Shown here: one piece after another, positions 1-5,806 of the stretch
Layout of the letters: every line of letters starts with the position of its first letter
Position numbering within the stretch: position 1 is the first letter of the stretch
NCBI GenBank assembly: GCA_900317065.1
Contig: ONFK01000066.1
Location: 1 to 7,830, forward strand
From: an uncultured Bacteroidales bacterium
GTDB taxonomy: Bacteria > Bacteroidota > Bacteroidia > Bacteroidales > UBA932
DNA length: 7,830 nt
Reading direction: 5' to 3'
Notes under the pieces: model-generated
What the model was told of the DNA's origin: nothing
The model's input: the letters and a program-made list of their open reading frames with translations, nothing else
Databases searched by the model: none
Made by a program: the position numbers and the translations under genes

Positions 1-851
1 GATACATAGGTCCGGTTGGAGCCTACCGCCGCAGCCACATCCGAAATCTTCAGCCCGGGACGCAGATACAGTTTCTGCTCTTCCATCGCCGCAGCTATTC
101 TCTCCTCCAGCAGGGCGTTCTCCTGCTCCGGACCGGCTTCCCCGGCACGGGTGTCGTCTTCCATCACCTCTTCCTTGAAATCCCTTGCCCAGAAATCTAT
201 CTTGTAGCTGACATGGAAGATGCTGAAGAGCATTATGGAAAAGAGCACTGAAGGGATGCCGAGCAGGGGCGAATGCAGGAAAGCGTCGCGGCCTATCAAG
301 TTGGCGACCGTGGAGACCAATGAAATGGTAATGAAACAGGCAAGCAGGACGGAAGTGCTCCGCAAAGTCTTTCCTTCCGTGTTGGAGTAATAGTTGCGCA
401 CTTCTTTGTCGAATGTCGAAAGATGCATGAAACCAAACACCGCCACAAGGACCACCTCCAGAGCAAACACCACCTTCGCCACATCCAGAACCTTAACCGA
501 TCCTCCGGTAAGATAAGCCAGTACCGAAAACACCAGGGCCGGAAGCAACAGCAGGAAAATCCACCCGCGGAAAGACTCATCCCTGGTCAGGACGGACAGA
601 TAGCAATAAAACAGGGGATATACGGAAAGGTTGCAGAAGAGATAGATTGCATCCACTATCCCATACTCCCAATCCTCCGCCATGAAGAACCAGGAATGAC
701 AGAAATACAGAGTCGTGCACGCCAGCGCAAAGATGGTCATCAGCTTCTTCGGCAGAGACACTGCACGCAATTCCACCGCATACATGGCGAGCCAGACAAG
801 GCACACCATGAATGGCAGGAAAGAGAACATTATGTAGAGAAATTCACTCAC
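1..851 (-). CDS. Membrane-anchored AraC-family transcriptional regulator (partial, C-terminus outside window)
   Basis: The visible 283 codons encode a long hydrophobic N-terminal half with about six or seven predicted membrane segments, for example the stretches FLPFMVCLVWLAMYAVEL, WIFLLLLPALVFSVLAYL and LLGIPSVLFSIMLFSIF. A charged linker rich in Glu follows, then the start of an AraC-type helix-turn-helix, LKISDVAAAVGSNRTYV, where the window ends. This layout, a membrane sensor domain fused to a cytoplasmic AraC DNA-binding domain, is common in Bacteroidota. The ligand is unknown. I chose the GTG start at 851 because it overlaps the TGA stop of the XRE gene (GTGA) and has GGAG eight bases upstream. 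The alternative is the ATG at 830, seven codons in, which lacks a ribosome-binding site. The gene is the last visible member of the nfeD-flotillin-XRE operon and is probably translationally coupled to the XRE gene. The AraC call is firm and the exact start is moderately sure. Confidence 0.85.
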   Translation of the reverse strand, partial: MSEFLYIMFSFLPFMVCLVWLAMYAVELRAVSLPKKLMTIFALACTTLYFCHSWFFMAEDWEYGIVDAIYLFCNLSVYPLFYCYLSVLTRDESFRGWIFLLLLPALVFSVLAYLTGGSVKVLDVAKVVFALEVVLVAVFGFMHLSTFDKEVRNYYSNTEGKTLRSTSVLLACFITISLVSTVANLIGRDAFLHSPLLGIPSVLFSIMLFSIFHVSYKIDFWARDFKEEVMEDDTRAGEAGPEQENALLEERIAAAMEEQKLYLRPGLKISDVAAAVGSNRTYV

Positions 852-1051
852 GGGATGTACTCCAGAATATCTCCCGGCTGGCATTCGAGCTCACGGCAGA
901 GGGATTCGAGCGTGCTCAGGCGCAAAGCCTTTGCCTTGCCGGTCTTGAGGATGGACATGTTGGAAGGGGTGATGCCGATGCGCGAGGCAAGCTCGCCGGA
1001 ACTCATTTTCCGGCGGGCCAGCATCACGTCTATATTGATCATTATCGGCAT
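848..1051 (-). CDS. Small XRE/Cro-CI family transcriptional regulator (YozG-like)
   Basis: This 67-residue protein is almost entirely one helix-turn-helix domain. Residues 14-41 read as helix-turn-recognition helix (KMSSGELASRIGITPSNMSI), followed by LKTGKAKALRLSTLESLCRE and the typical ending CQPGDILEYIP. These features match the short YozG-type XRE proteins that consist of the DNA-binding domain alone, so it should bind DNA as a dimer; its targets are unknown. The ATG at 1051 is preferred over the ATG at 1042 because GGAG lies eight bases upstream of the first, inside the end of the flotillin gene. It sits 2 nt after the flotillin stop, and its own stop overlaps the GTG of the AraC gene. 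The two regulators are therefore very likely made together and may act on the same promoter, possibly their own; that last point is inference. Confidence 0.9.
   Translation of the reverse strand: MPIMINIDVMLARRKMSSGELASRIGITPSNMSILKTGKAKALRLSTLESLCRELECQPGDILEYIP
860..863 (-). promoter_or_regulatory. Shine-Dalgarno site deciding the GTG start of the AraC-type gene
   Basis: GGAG lies eight bases upstream of the GTG at 851-849, within the last codons of the XRE gene. No comparable site precedes the downstream ATG at 830. This supports the GTG start and coupled translation, although many Bacteroidota genes do not rely on such sites. Confidence 0.5.
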
Positions 1052-1053
1052 GA

Positions 1054-2421
1054 CTACTTCTCCTCTGCAGCGGGCTGCTCTTCAGGTTTAGAATCTTTCT
1101 TGAGGTAGCTGGGGAGTTCCATGCCGGCCATCTTGAAGAGGTCGTTAAGCGGAGGTACGCTCTGCATCATTCCGGAGATGAAGTTGGAAGTAGCAGTCTT
1201 TCCGTTCACGGAACTGCCTCCGTCCCAAACAGTTACCTTGTCGATGTTGATACCCTTGACGGCCTCGACCTGCGTCTTCACGAGTTCGGGCAGCTTGTCG
1301 GCGATCATCATCAGCACGGCCTTCTGGGCATCGCCCTCGGCAGCACCTACGAGCTGGTTGAAGCCCTGTGCCTGCTTGGTAAGGATCTCGAACACACCAC
1401 GGGCCTGGGCATCCATCTTCGCATAGATGGCATCCGCCTCACCCTTTGCCTTGCGGCGGATCTGCTCGGCCTCGGCCTCAGCCTCGATGATGGCTTTCTC
1501 CTTGTCGATCTGGGCGGCCACCACGACGTTAGCCTGCTGGGTTGCCTTCTCGCGCTCGGCGCGGGCAAGTTCGGCGTCGCGCTCGCTCTGGTAAGCCTCC
1601 TCGAGGGCCTTTGCGGCCTGCACCTTCTCGGCAGCGACTGCGAGGCGATCGGCCTCTGCGGTCTTCTGGCGGCGGAGAGCGTCGGAATTCGCGATTTCGA
1701 TCTTCGCGTTGTTCTCACCCTTCACGGCGTCGGCATCGGCGGCAGCCACGTTCACGCGGGTGTCCTTGTCGGCATTCGCCTTTCCGGTTTCACCGTAACG
1801 GTTCTGCTCTGCCACGCTCTTCTTGGCGTCGTTGATGGCCTTCGCGGCAGCCTCCTTACCGAGGGCCTCGATGTAGCCGGACTCGTCGCGGATATCGGTG
1901 ACGTTCACGTTGATGAGCTTCAGACCGATCTTGCGGAGCTCGGCCTCGACGTTCGCACTGACGCTCGCGAGGAACTTGTCGCGGTCGGCGTTGATCTCCT
2001 CGATGTCCATGGTCGCAATGACGAGACGGAGCTGTCCGAAGAGGATATCGGTCGCGATGCTCTGGATGCTGTCGGTGGTGAGCCCGAGGAGACGCTCGGC
2101 GGCATTGGTCATAACGTCGGCCTCTGTGCTGATACCCACGGTGAAGCGGCAGGGCACGTCCACGCGGATATTCTGCTTGGAAAGGGCGTTGGTAAGATTG
2201 CACTCGATGCTGATGGGTTTCAGGTCGAGATAGGCATAATCCTGGAATACGGGCCAGATGAAGGCTGCGCCTCCGTGGATGCACCGTGCGGAGGACTTGC
2301 GGCCGGTCTTACCGTAGATGACAAGAATCTTGTCGGAAGGGCAGCGGCGATAGCGCTTGAGGATGGCCGAGATCGTGATGAAGATTACGGCCACGAGAAT
2401 GAGGATTACGTAGATTTCCAT
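1054..2421 (-). CDS. Flotillin family (SPFH/PHB domain) membrane microdomain protein
   Basis: The product is 455 residues. One N-terminal membrane segment (about residues 4-21, YVILILVAVIFITISAI) is followed by an SPFH/PHB domain (about 25-180, including GGAAFIWPVFQDYAYLDL). A long Ala/Glu-rich helical region (about 185-345) with repeated EA and AE motifs is predicted to form coiled coil and drive oligomerisation. Then comes the typical flotillin C-terminal part (VTVWDGG near 397, and a Gly/Met/Pro-rich tail). Flotillins of the FloT/YqiK type assemble on the cytoplasmic membrane and organise ordered microdomains. The ATG at 2421 is chosen; a TTG start at 2433 would overlap the upstream gene and add only four residues. 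It starts 4 nt after the NfeD-like stop, the same pairing as yuaF-yuaG (floT) of Bacillus subtilis, which strongly supports both calls. The C-terminal tail KKDSKPEEQPAAEEK is charged and probably disordered. Confidence 0.93.
   Translation of the reverse strand: MEIYVILILVAVIFITISAILKRYRRCPSDKILVIYGKTGRKSSARCIHGGAAFIWPVFQDYAYLDLKPISIECNLTNALSKQNIRVDVPCRFTVGISTEADVMTNAAERLLGLTTDSIQSIATDILFGQLRLVIATMDIEEINADRDKFLASVSANVEAELRKIGLKLINVNVTDIRDESGYIEALGKEAAAKAINDAKKSVAEQNRYGETGKANADKDTRVNVAAADADAVKGENNAKIEIANSDALRRQKTAEADRLAVAAEKVQAAKALEEAYQSERDAELARAEREKATQQANVVVAAQIDKEKAIIEAEAEAEQIRRKAKGEADAIYAKMDAQARGVFEILTKQAQGFNQLVGAAEGDAQKAVLMMIADKLPELVKTQVEAVKGINIDKVTVWDGGSSVNGKTATSNFISGMMQSVPPLNDLFKMAGMELPSYLKKDSKPEEQPAAEEK
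1060..1063 (-). promoter_or_regulatory. Shine-Dalgarno site deciding the start of the XRE gene
   Basis: GGAG within the last codons of the flotillin gene lies eight bases before the ATG at 1051. It is 17 bases from the in-frame ATG at 1042, so it favours the longer 67-residue form of the XRE protein. Confidence 0.5.
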
Positions 2422-2425
2422 ATCT

Positions 2426-3019
2426 TTATACAATTAGAGAGTTCAGTTCTTCGACCAGGAGGGTGCTTTCGTTGATTACCTCCACAACCTTGATGGGGGT
2501 GTCGGTCTTGATGGTGTCGCCGTCGGTAAGTGCCTGGTACTCACGCACCGACTCGTTGATGGTTATCTGCACCTTGCCCTCGCCCCTGCGTTCGCCGGGG
2601 ATGGTCAGGTACACCCTTCCGGTGCAACCGACAGCCTGCTTGTAGACGTCGATGGTGCCGCTCTGCTGCATCTTCGCAAGCAATTTGAAAAGATACATCA
2701 CGATCGCGACGAGCGCGATGCCCACGAGGGCGGCGATGACGATCAGCAGGGCCTTCGACTTCACGCTGTCCTTGAGCAGGATGGCCGTCCACCCGAATCC
2801 CAGGATGAAATTGATGAAGTTGCGGAAGGTATAAAGGTTGATTCCTCCGTCAAGGTCACCACTGATATCGGAGGCGTCCATGTCGAAATCGGTGTTGGAA
2901 TCCATATCCGCACCGATGAAAGTGAGTACGCTCTGGATGATGAACACCAGCGTTGCTGCCAGAGTCACGCCCCAGAGGATTTTGCTCAAAACACTAAGAG
3001 AAGACCACCAGATTGCCAT
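2426..3019 (-). CDS. NfeD/YuaF-like integral membrane protein, flotillin partner
   Basis: The product is 197 residues. Predicted membrane segments lie at about 12-35, 67-83 and 89-113. Between the first two is a strikingly acidic loop (about 38-58, with many Asp residues). The C-terminal part (about 128-193) has the beta-rich pattern of the NfeD OB-fold: GCTGRVYLTIPGE, then GKVQITI, then a final strand VVEVINESTLLVEEL. There is no ClpP-like serine protease domain, so this is the short NfeD class that partners flotillins rather than the long protease-fused class. It is the first gene of the nfeD-flotillin-XRE-AraC operon, with a well-placed promoter upstream and an AT-rich leader without a clear Shine-Dalgarno site. 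Its molecular activity is not settled; a role in assembly or stability of flotillin membrane domains is the usual view. Family assignment rests on the OB-fold pattern plus neighbourhood. Confidence 0.85.
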   Translation of the reverse strand: MAIWWSSLSVLSKILWGVTLAATLVFIIQSVLTFIGADMDSNTDFDMDASDISGDLDGGINLYTFRNFINFILGFGWTAILLKDSVKSKALLIVIAALVGIALVAIVMYLFKLLAKMQQSGTIDVYKQAVGCTGRVYLTIPGERRGEGKVQITINESVREYQALTDGDTIKTDTPIKVVEVINESTLLVEELNSLIV

Positions 3020-3039
3020 ATACTATATAAATTAAAAAA

Positions 3040-3073
3040 TTGCAGAAAACTTTTGTTACATCGTTTTCTGCAA
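3040..3073 (-). repeat. Perfect 11-bp inverted repeat at the nfeD-like transcription start
   Basis: On the minus strand TTGCAGAAAAC (3073-3063) is followed, after a 12-nt loop, by its exact reverse complement GTTTTCTGCAA (3050-3040), then a run of six T. The first arm overlaps the last three bases of the -7 promoter box, so the repeat covers the predicted start site and early leader. It could be a repressor operator, or a leader hairpin plus U-tract acting as an attenuator, or the terminator of read-through from the serpin operon. The sequence alone cannot choose between these. Confidence 0.6.
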
Positions 3074-3099
3074 ATATATAAAATTTTATTGAATTGCAA
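3071..3099 (-). promoter_or_regulatory. Bacteroidota-type promoter for the nfeD-flotillin operon
   Basis: On the minus strand TATATTTG (3078-3071) matches the TAnnTTTG -7 consensus of the Bacteroidota primary sigma factor exactly. A TTG at 3099-3097 lies 18 bases further upstream, near the expected position of the -33 element. The predicted start is around 3064-3067, giving a leader of about 45-48 nt before the ATG at 3019. The surrounding 104-bp spacer is strongly AT-rich, so a chance match is possible, but position and spacing are good. Confidence 0.6.
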
Positions 3100-3103
3100 T
3101 AAT

Positions 3104-3123
3104 TTTTTGAAAAATTTCAAAAA
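3104..3123 (-). terminator. AT-rich palindrome directly after the serpin stop; weak terminator candidate
   Basis: A perfect palindrome on the minus strand, TTTTTGAAA-TT-TTTCAAAAA, begins at the base following the serpin stop codon. The stem holds only one G-C pair per arm and would be weak. It may help end serpin transcripts, alone or with the inverted repeat at 3040-3073, or it may simply reflect base composition. Confidence 0.3.
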
Positions 3124-4404
3124 TTAATTTCCGTTATAATAGCCCATGAACAGAATCGTATTGGTGCTGGTTTCGCGAATTGCATAGAAGAACGGACGCG
3201 TGGCGTAAACTTCGGGAACCGGAGGAGGCGTGAATCCCGGACCGGGGCTGCCCGCCATAAAAGTCACCGTTACAGCTGCCGCCTCGGAACCTTTTTCGTT
3301 TACTTTGATCTTGGATTTCTGGAAAATGTCAGAAACCCAAACCTTCGTATCCGACATAAGGGAGAAATCCGCCTTTGCGGAATCGAATGCATCTTTCATT
3401 CCCATATTATTCAAGACAAGCTTAAGGCCAATCCTGTCGCATACTGTTCCGAATACCGGGAGTTTAACTTTTACGTTTCCTATCCAATTTGAACTCAAGG
3501 ATTTAGAGTAGTCTGCAGACAGCGACGACAAAGCCTCTTCTACCGTCACCCATTCATGCGGCACAATGACATCCATTGTAAACGCACCATTGCCATATTT
3601 CAAGCTGGCAATTTGGAAGTAATCACTATATGAATAGGGTATACATGCTTCCTGGTACATGAAATTCTCTTTCTTCATAAGGTCGCCGGCAAGATGGAAG
3701 TCTCCCGGTTTTGTATCGCTTTCCTTGAACTTATTTGTCGAATTCCAGGTACCTTTGAAAAAAAGGGCATTCATGAGAATCAGATAAATCCCTTGATCAA
3801 GCGAACTGACGAGTTCCGGTATCATCCCGCGAGTCTGCTCCTTCGACCAATTATTGATATACGACAAAGCCTGCTGACCCTCCTTCGCGAAATCAAACCC
3901 CTTCACAAGAGCATCGTAATAATTATCCAGTTTGGAAATGTAATCTTTCCTCAACCCGCTATACATAGTATTATATATCAGAGCATTGGCGAGGTTCAGG
4001 CGCACTGTGTTGTCGGCACCGTAGAGTTCTTCTGTCAGATATCCGTAGAATTCATTGGCAAAGTCAAGTTGTTCGTGCCCGAAGCCAAGGAGACCGAGGA
4101 TTTCGTCACGGGTATTGCCCGCCGCCCCGTTTGCAAGCATGGCCAGAACGTATTCTACACTGAGCGGCGACACCATGAAACTCTTCTTTTCTTGAGCCGC
4201 TACCTCCTTGAGCAGATTCAACGCAAATCCGTTGCCATTTTCCACAAGCTTCTGCTGCTCGACGGTGAGCTTGATATCGTGCCGCTCTATGGGCACAACG
4301 TTATCGTCAGGTTCATCAAATCCGGAGTTTTTCATTTGCGCCTTTTCGCACCCTGCCACCAGCAGAGCCAGGACACAAGTCAGTAAAAATGCAAGTTTTT
4401 TCAT
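3124..4404 (-). CDS. Lipoprotein serpin (serine/cysteine protease inhibitor)
   Basis: The product is 426 residues. Residues 1-19 form a lipoprotein signal (MKKLAFLLTCVLALLVAGC, predicted lipidation at Cys19), then an acidic linker with DEPDD near 30-34. Serpin hallmarks follow: FMVSPLSVEYVLAMLANGA (77-95), NWSKEQTRGMIPELV (185-199), MNALFFKGTW (211-220), VKLPVFGT (313-320), the hinge VNEKGSEAAAVTVTF (368-382) and the C-terminal RPFFYAIRE...TILFMGYYNGN. The small-residue hinge (Gly372, Ser373, Ala375-377, Thr379) is that of an inhibitory serpin, which traps its protease by loop insertion. The reactive loop continues with a Gly/Pro-rich stretch up to PEV, about seven residues longer than in alpha-1-antitrypsin by my count. 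The ATG at 4404 is chosen because it gives a proper signal peptide; an in-frame ATG at 4428 overlaps the upstream TGA (ATGA) but would put acidic residues before the signal. Miropin of Tannerella forsythia is a known Bacteroidales serpin lipoprotein. The target protease and final membrane side are unknown. Confidence 0.93.
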   Translation of the reverse strand: MKKLAFLLTCVLALLVAGCEKAQMKNSGFDEPDDNVVPIERHDIKLTVEQQKLVENGNGFALNLLKEVAAQEKKSFMVSPLSVEYVLAMLANGAAGNTRDEILGLLGFGHEQLDFANEFYGYLTEELYGADNTVRLNLANALIYNTMYSGLRKDYISKLDNYYDALVKGFDFAKEGQQALSYINNWSKEQTRGMIPELVSSLDQGIYLILMNALFFKGTWNSTNKFKESDTKPGDFHLAGDLMKKENFMYQEACIPYSYSDYFQIASLKYGNGAFTMDVIVPHEWVTVEEALSSLSADYSKSLSSNWIGNVKVKLPVFGTVCDRIGLKLVLNNMGMKDAFDSAKADFSLMSDTKVWVSDIFQKSKIKVNEKGSEAAAVTVTFMAGSPGPGFTPPPVPEVYATRPFFYAIRETSTNTILFMGYYNGN

Positions 4405-4424
4405 ATCAATACAATTATAGTCAA

Positions 4425-5762
4425 TCATTTGGATAAAACAAAACGGAGTCCGGCCCTGAATGAAGGAGTATCCGGATTAAGGCCGTAGTAAGTCTCCAGC
4501 GGGGAGCCGTCGTCGAAATAATGGCTGAAAGATGCCTCCCCAAAAACGCTCACGCCCTTGAAAATGCTATACTCGGCTCCGGCAGACACGGAAGCGGAGG
4601 GCTGCCAGGGGTGTTCCTTTCCTCCTCCGGCAATGCAATACGAAAGACTGCCGCCCCCTGAGACATACACGCTGGCACGCTGTCCGCGGAGAATATCGCA
4701 TTGCAGATACAGAGGCAGACCAAGATAGTGCAGGTTTCTCGCCGAAGAACGGAGAAAACTATACGTAAGTCCGCTTTCCAGAGAGAGCCTGCCGGCAATG
4801 GGTATGCGCAGCGACATTCCGAAATTGAGCGGAAGGTCGTGTATCGTTCTTTTTTCCACAGGGTTGCTTCCGATAAACCCATAGTCAGGTTCCAGTTCAC
4901 TACCGTACGCGGGTTCATCAATAACTGCAACAGTGTTAGACTTATGGATCGAGCCCTTCGCCTGCGACATGGCGCCGCCGGCACCGAAAACAGCGATTGA
5001 AGCACGACGTTTGCGGGCAGCCTTCGCTGCAGCCTGCCTGTCTTCCTCTTCCATGGCTTTCCACGGATCAGGGCTTGGCTCAATGGCAGGTTCGGGGGCG
5101 GTTCCAGCAGGGGCTGTGGCAGTTCCGGCAGATTCGGCAGATTCGGGGGCAGTTCCGGCAGGGGCCGTGTGCAAATCGGGGGTTATTTGCACACTGGAGG
5201 GCGTTTTTTCGGCTTCCGGTGTGCAATTCGGGGTGGTTTTGCACACGGGGTCAGAGTCGGAAGTGGGCTGATGGGCCGTGGCGGATGTTGAAACGGGGTT
5301 TTGTTCCGAAATACCGGCATTTTTCGGAACAAATGCCTCGGAAATCAAACTTTGTTCCGGATTCACGCCGTTTTTCGGAACTAATTCGACCGGCGAACCG
5401 TCAAAAGGCCGATGCAACACCACAAACAACGTTATGGCGGCTGCCGCGGCAAGAGGTATCCACGAAAAACGAAGAATCCTCCGGCCTATGCTCCCGGCAG
5501 AAACGGGCCTGGCGGCAGAGACCGATGCGGTAAGATCCGAGAGGGCAGGAGCGGCATTCAAGCGACCGAGCAGCGCAGCCAGCTTCTCTTCACGGGCTGT
5601 CGCATCATCTACGGCCGGAGTTGCCTCAAGGGCTGTCCATAAAGCGGCGAGCGCAGCGTCTTTGGCCGCAGAATCGCGGTCCGACACCATCCAGGTGCCG
5701 AATCCGTCTATCGGCCCCGTTACCTCCGCGTATTTCCTTATTATTTCTTCTGCCTTGCTCAT
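4425..5762 (-). CDS. Dual membrane-spanning anti-sigma factor with C-terminal outer-membrane beta-barrel (Dma-like)
   Basis: The product is 445 residues. Residues 1-98 are soluble and helical, with no signal peptide, and contain LAALWTALEATPAVDD; this is the expected cytoplasmic sigma-binding part. One membrane segment lies at about 100-117 (SWIPLAAAAAITLFVVLH), just after RRILRF. Residues 120-232 form a Pro/Thr/Ser/Ala-rich low-complexity linker with internal repeats (VPKN-G units at 127-138 and 144-155; APAGTAPE twice), long enough to cross the periplasm. Residues 254-445 have alternating strands and glycines typical of a small outer-membrane barrel (SLRIPIAGRLSLESGLTYSF, SVYVSGGGSLSYC, SVSAGAEYSIF, SVFGEASFSHYF) and end in SFRAGLRFVLSK. 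The gene follows an ECF sigma gene by 44 bp, as expected for its regulator. I recall the Dma family of Bacteroides thetaiotaomicron, anti-sigma factors spanning both membranes and linked to outer-membrane vesiculation, as the closest described class; this match is by architecture, not by alignment. The ATG at 5762 is preferred to a TTG at 5780. Confidence 0.8.
   Translation of the reverse strand: MSKAEEIIRKYAEVTGPIDGFGTWMVSDRDSAAKDAALAALWTALEATPAVDDATAREEKLAALLGRLNAAPALSDLTASVSAARPVSAGSIGRRILRFSWIPLAAAAAITLFVVLHRPFDGSPVELVPKNGVNPEQSLISEAFVPKNAGISEQNPVSTSATAHQPTSDSDPVCKTTPNCTPEAEKTPSSVQITPDLHTAPAGTAPESAESAGTATAPAGTAPEPAIEPSPDPWKAMEEEDRQAAAKAARKRRASIAVFGAGGAMSQAKGSIHKSNTVAVIDEPAYGSELEPDYGFIGSNPVEKRTIHDLPLNFGMSLRIPIAGRLSLESGLTYSFLRSSARNLHYLGLPLYLQCDILRGQRASVYVSGGGSLSYCIAGGGKEHPWQPSASVSAGAEYSIFKGVSVFGEASFSHYFDDGSPLETYYGLNPDTPSFRAGLRFVLSK
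5091..5169. repeat. Direct repeat pair (28-bp units, 51-bp period) in the linker of the anti-sigma gene
   Basis: Two near-identical GC-rich 28-bp units lie at 5091-5118 and 5142-5169, with period 51 bp (17 codons). They keep the reading frame and encode the two APAGTAPE blocks of the periplasmic linker. This looks like ordinary in-frame duplication of a low-complexity spacer. Confidence 0.75.
5167..5194. repeat. Palindromic repeat A, copy 1 (GTGTGCAA type)
   Basis: The 28-bp element has 10-bp perfect arms GTGTGCAAAT / ATTTGCACAC and an 8-nt G-rich loop. It matches copy 2 at 23 of 28 positions by my count. It lies inside the anti-sigma linker coding region but is read in a different frame from copy 2. 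Confidence 0.75.
5219..5246. repeat. Palindromic repeat A, copy 2 (GTGTGCAA type)
   Basis: The 28-bp element has 8-bp perfect arms GTGTGCAA / TTGCACAC around a 12-nt centre. It starts 52 bp from copy 1, which is not a multiple of three. This copy encodes VCKTTPNCT, while copy 1 encodes VQITPDLHT. Confidence 0.75.
5300..5333. repeat. Palindromic repeat B, copy 1 (GTTCCGAAA type)
   Basis: The 34-bp element has 12-bp perfect arms TTTGTTCCGAAA / TTTCGGAACAAA with a 10-nt loop. On the minus strand it encodes FVPKNAGISEQ of the periplasmic linker. Confidence 0.75.
5351..5384. repeat. Palindromic repeat B, copy 2 (GTTCCG type, degenerate)
   Basis: This 34-bp element is related to copy 1 at 27 of 34 positions by my count, with decayed arms (GTTCCG / CGGAAC). 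It lies 51 bp away, in the same frame, and encodes LVPKNGVNPEQ. Confidence 0.7.
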
Positions 5763-5806
5763 CTGTCTATATTGACGCAAGTTCCGAAGAAAACCCTAAT
5801 CCGCAA

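Noticed and set aside
423..1091. 222-codon open frame on the plus strand opposite the AraC and XRE genes
   Set aside because: The His/Gln/Arg-rich composition resembles no family, and it is antisense to two well-supported genes.
1347..2284. Several Arg/Pro-rich open frames within the flotillin region on both strands
   Set aside because: They are by-products of the GC-rich, Ala/Glu-repetitive flotillin coding sequence.
3694..4386. 230-codon plus-strand open frame opposite the serpin
   Set aside because: The opposite strand encodes a clear serpin with all family motifs; this frame shows no domain pattern.
4405..4428. Serpin start at the ATG at 4428 that overlaps the upstream stop (ATGA)
   Set aside because: It would place acidic residues before an otherwise ideal lipoprotein signal beginning at 4404; kept only as an alternative.
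5091..5384. CRISPR-like interpretation of the repeats in the anti-sigma linker
   Set aside because: Only two copies of each unit, imperfect, lying inside a coding region, without spacers of uniform length or cas genes.
4997..5533. 178-codon plus-strand open frame opposite the anti-sigma linker
   Set aside because: Its Gly/Gln/Arg repeats merely mirror the low-complexity linker on the other strand.
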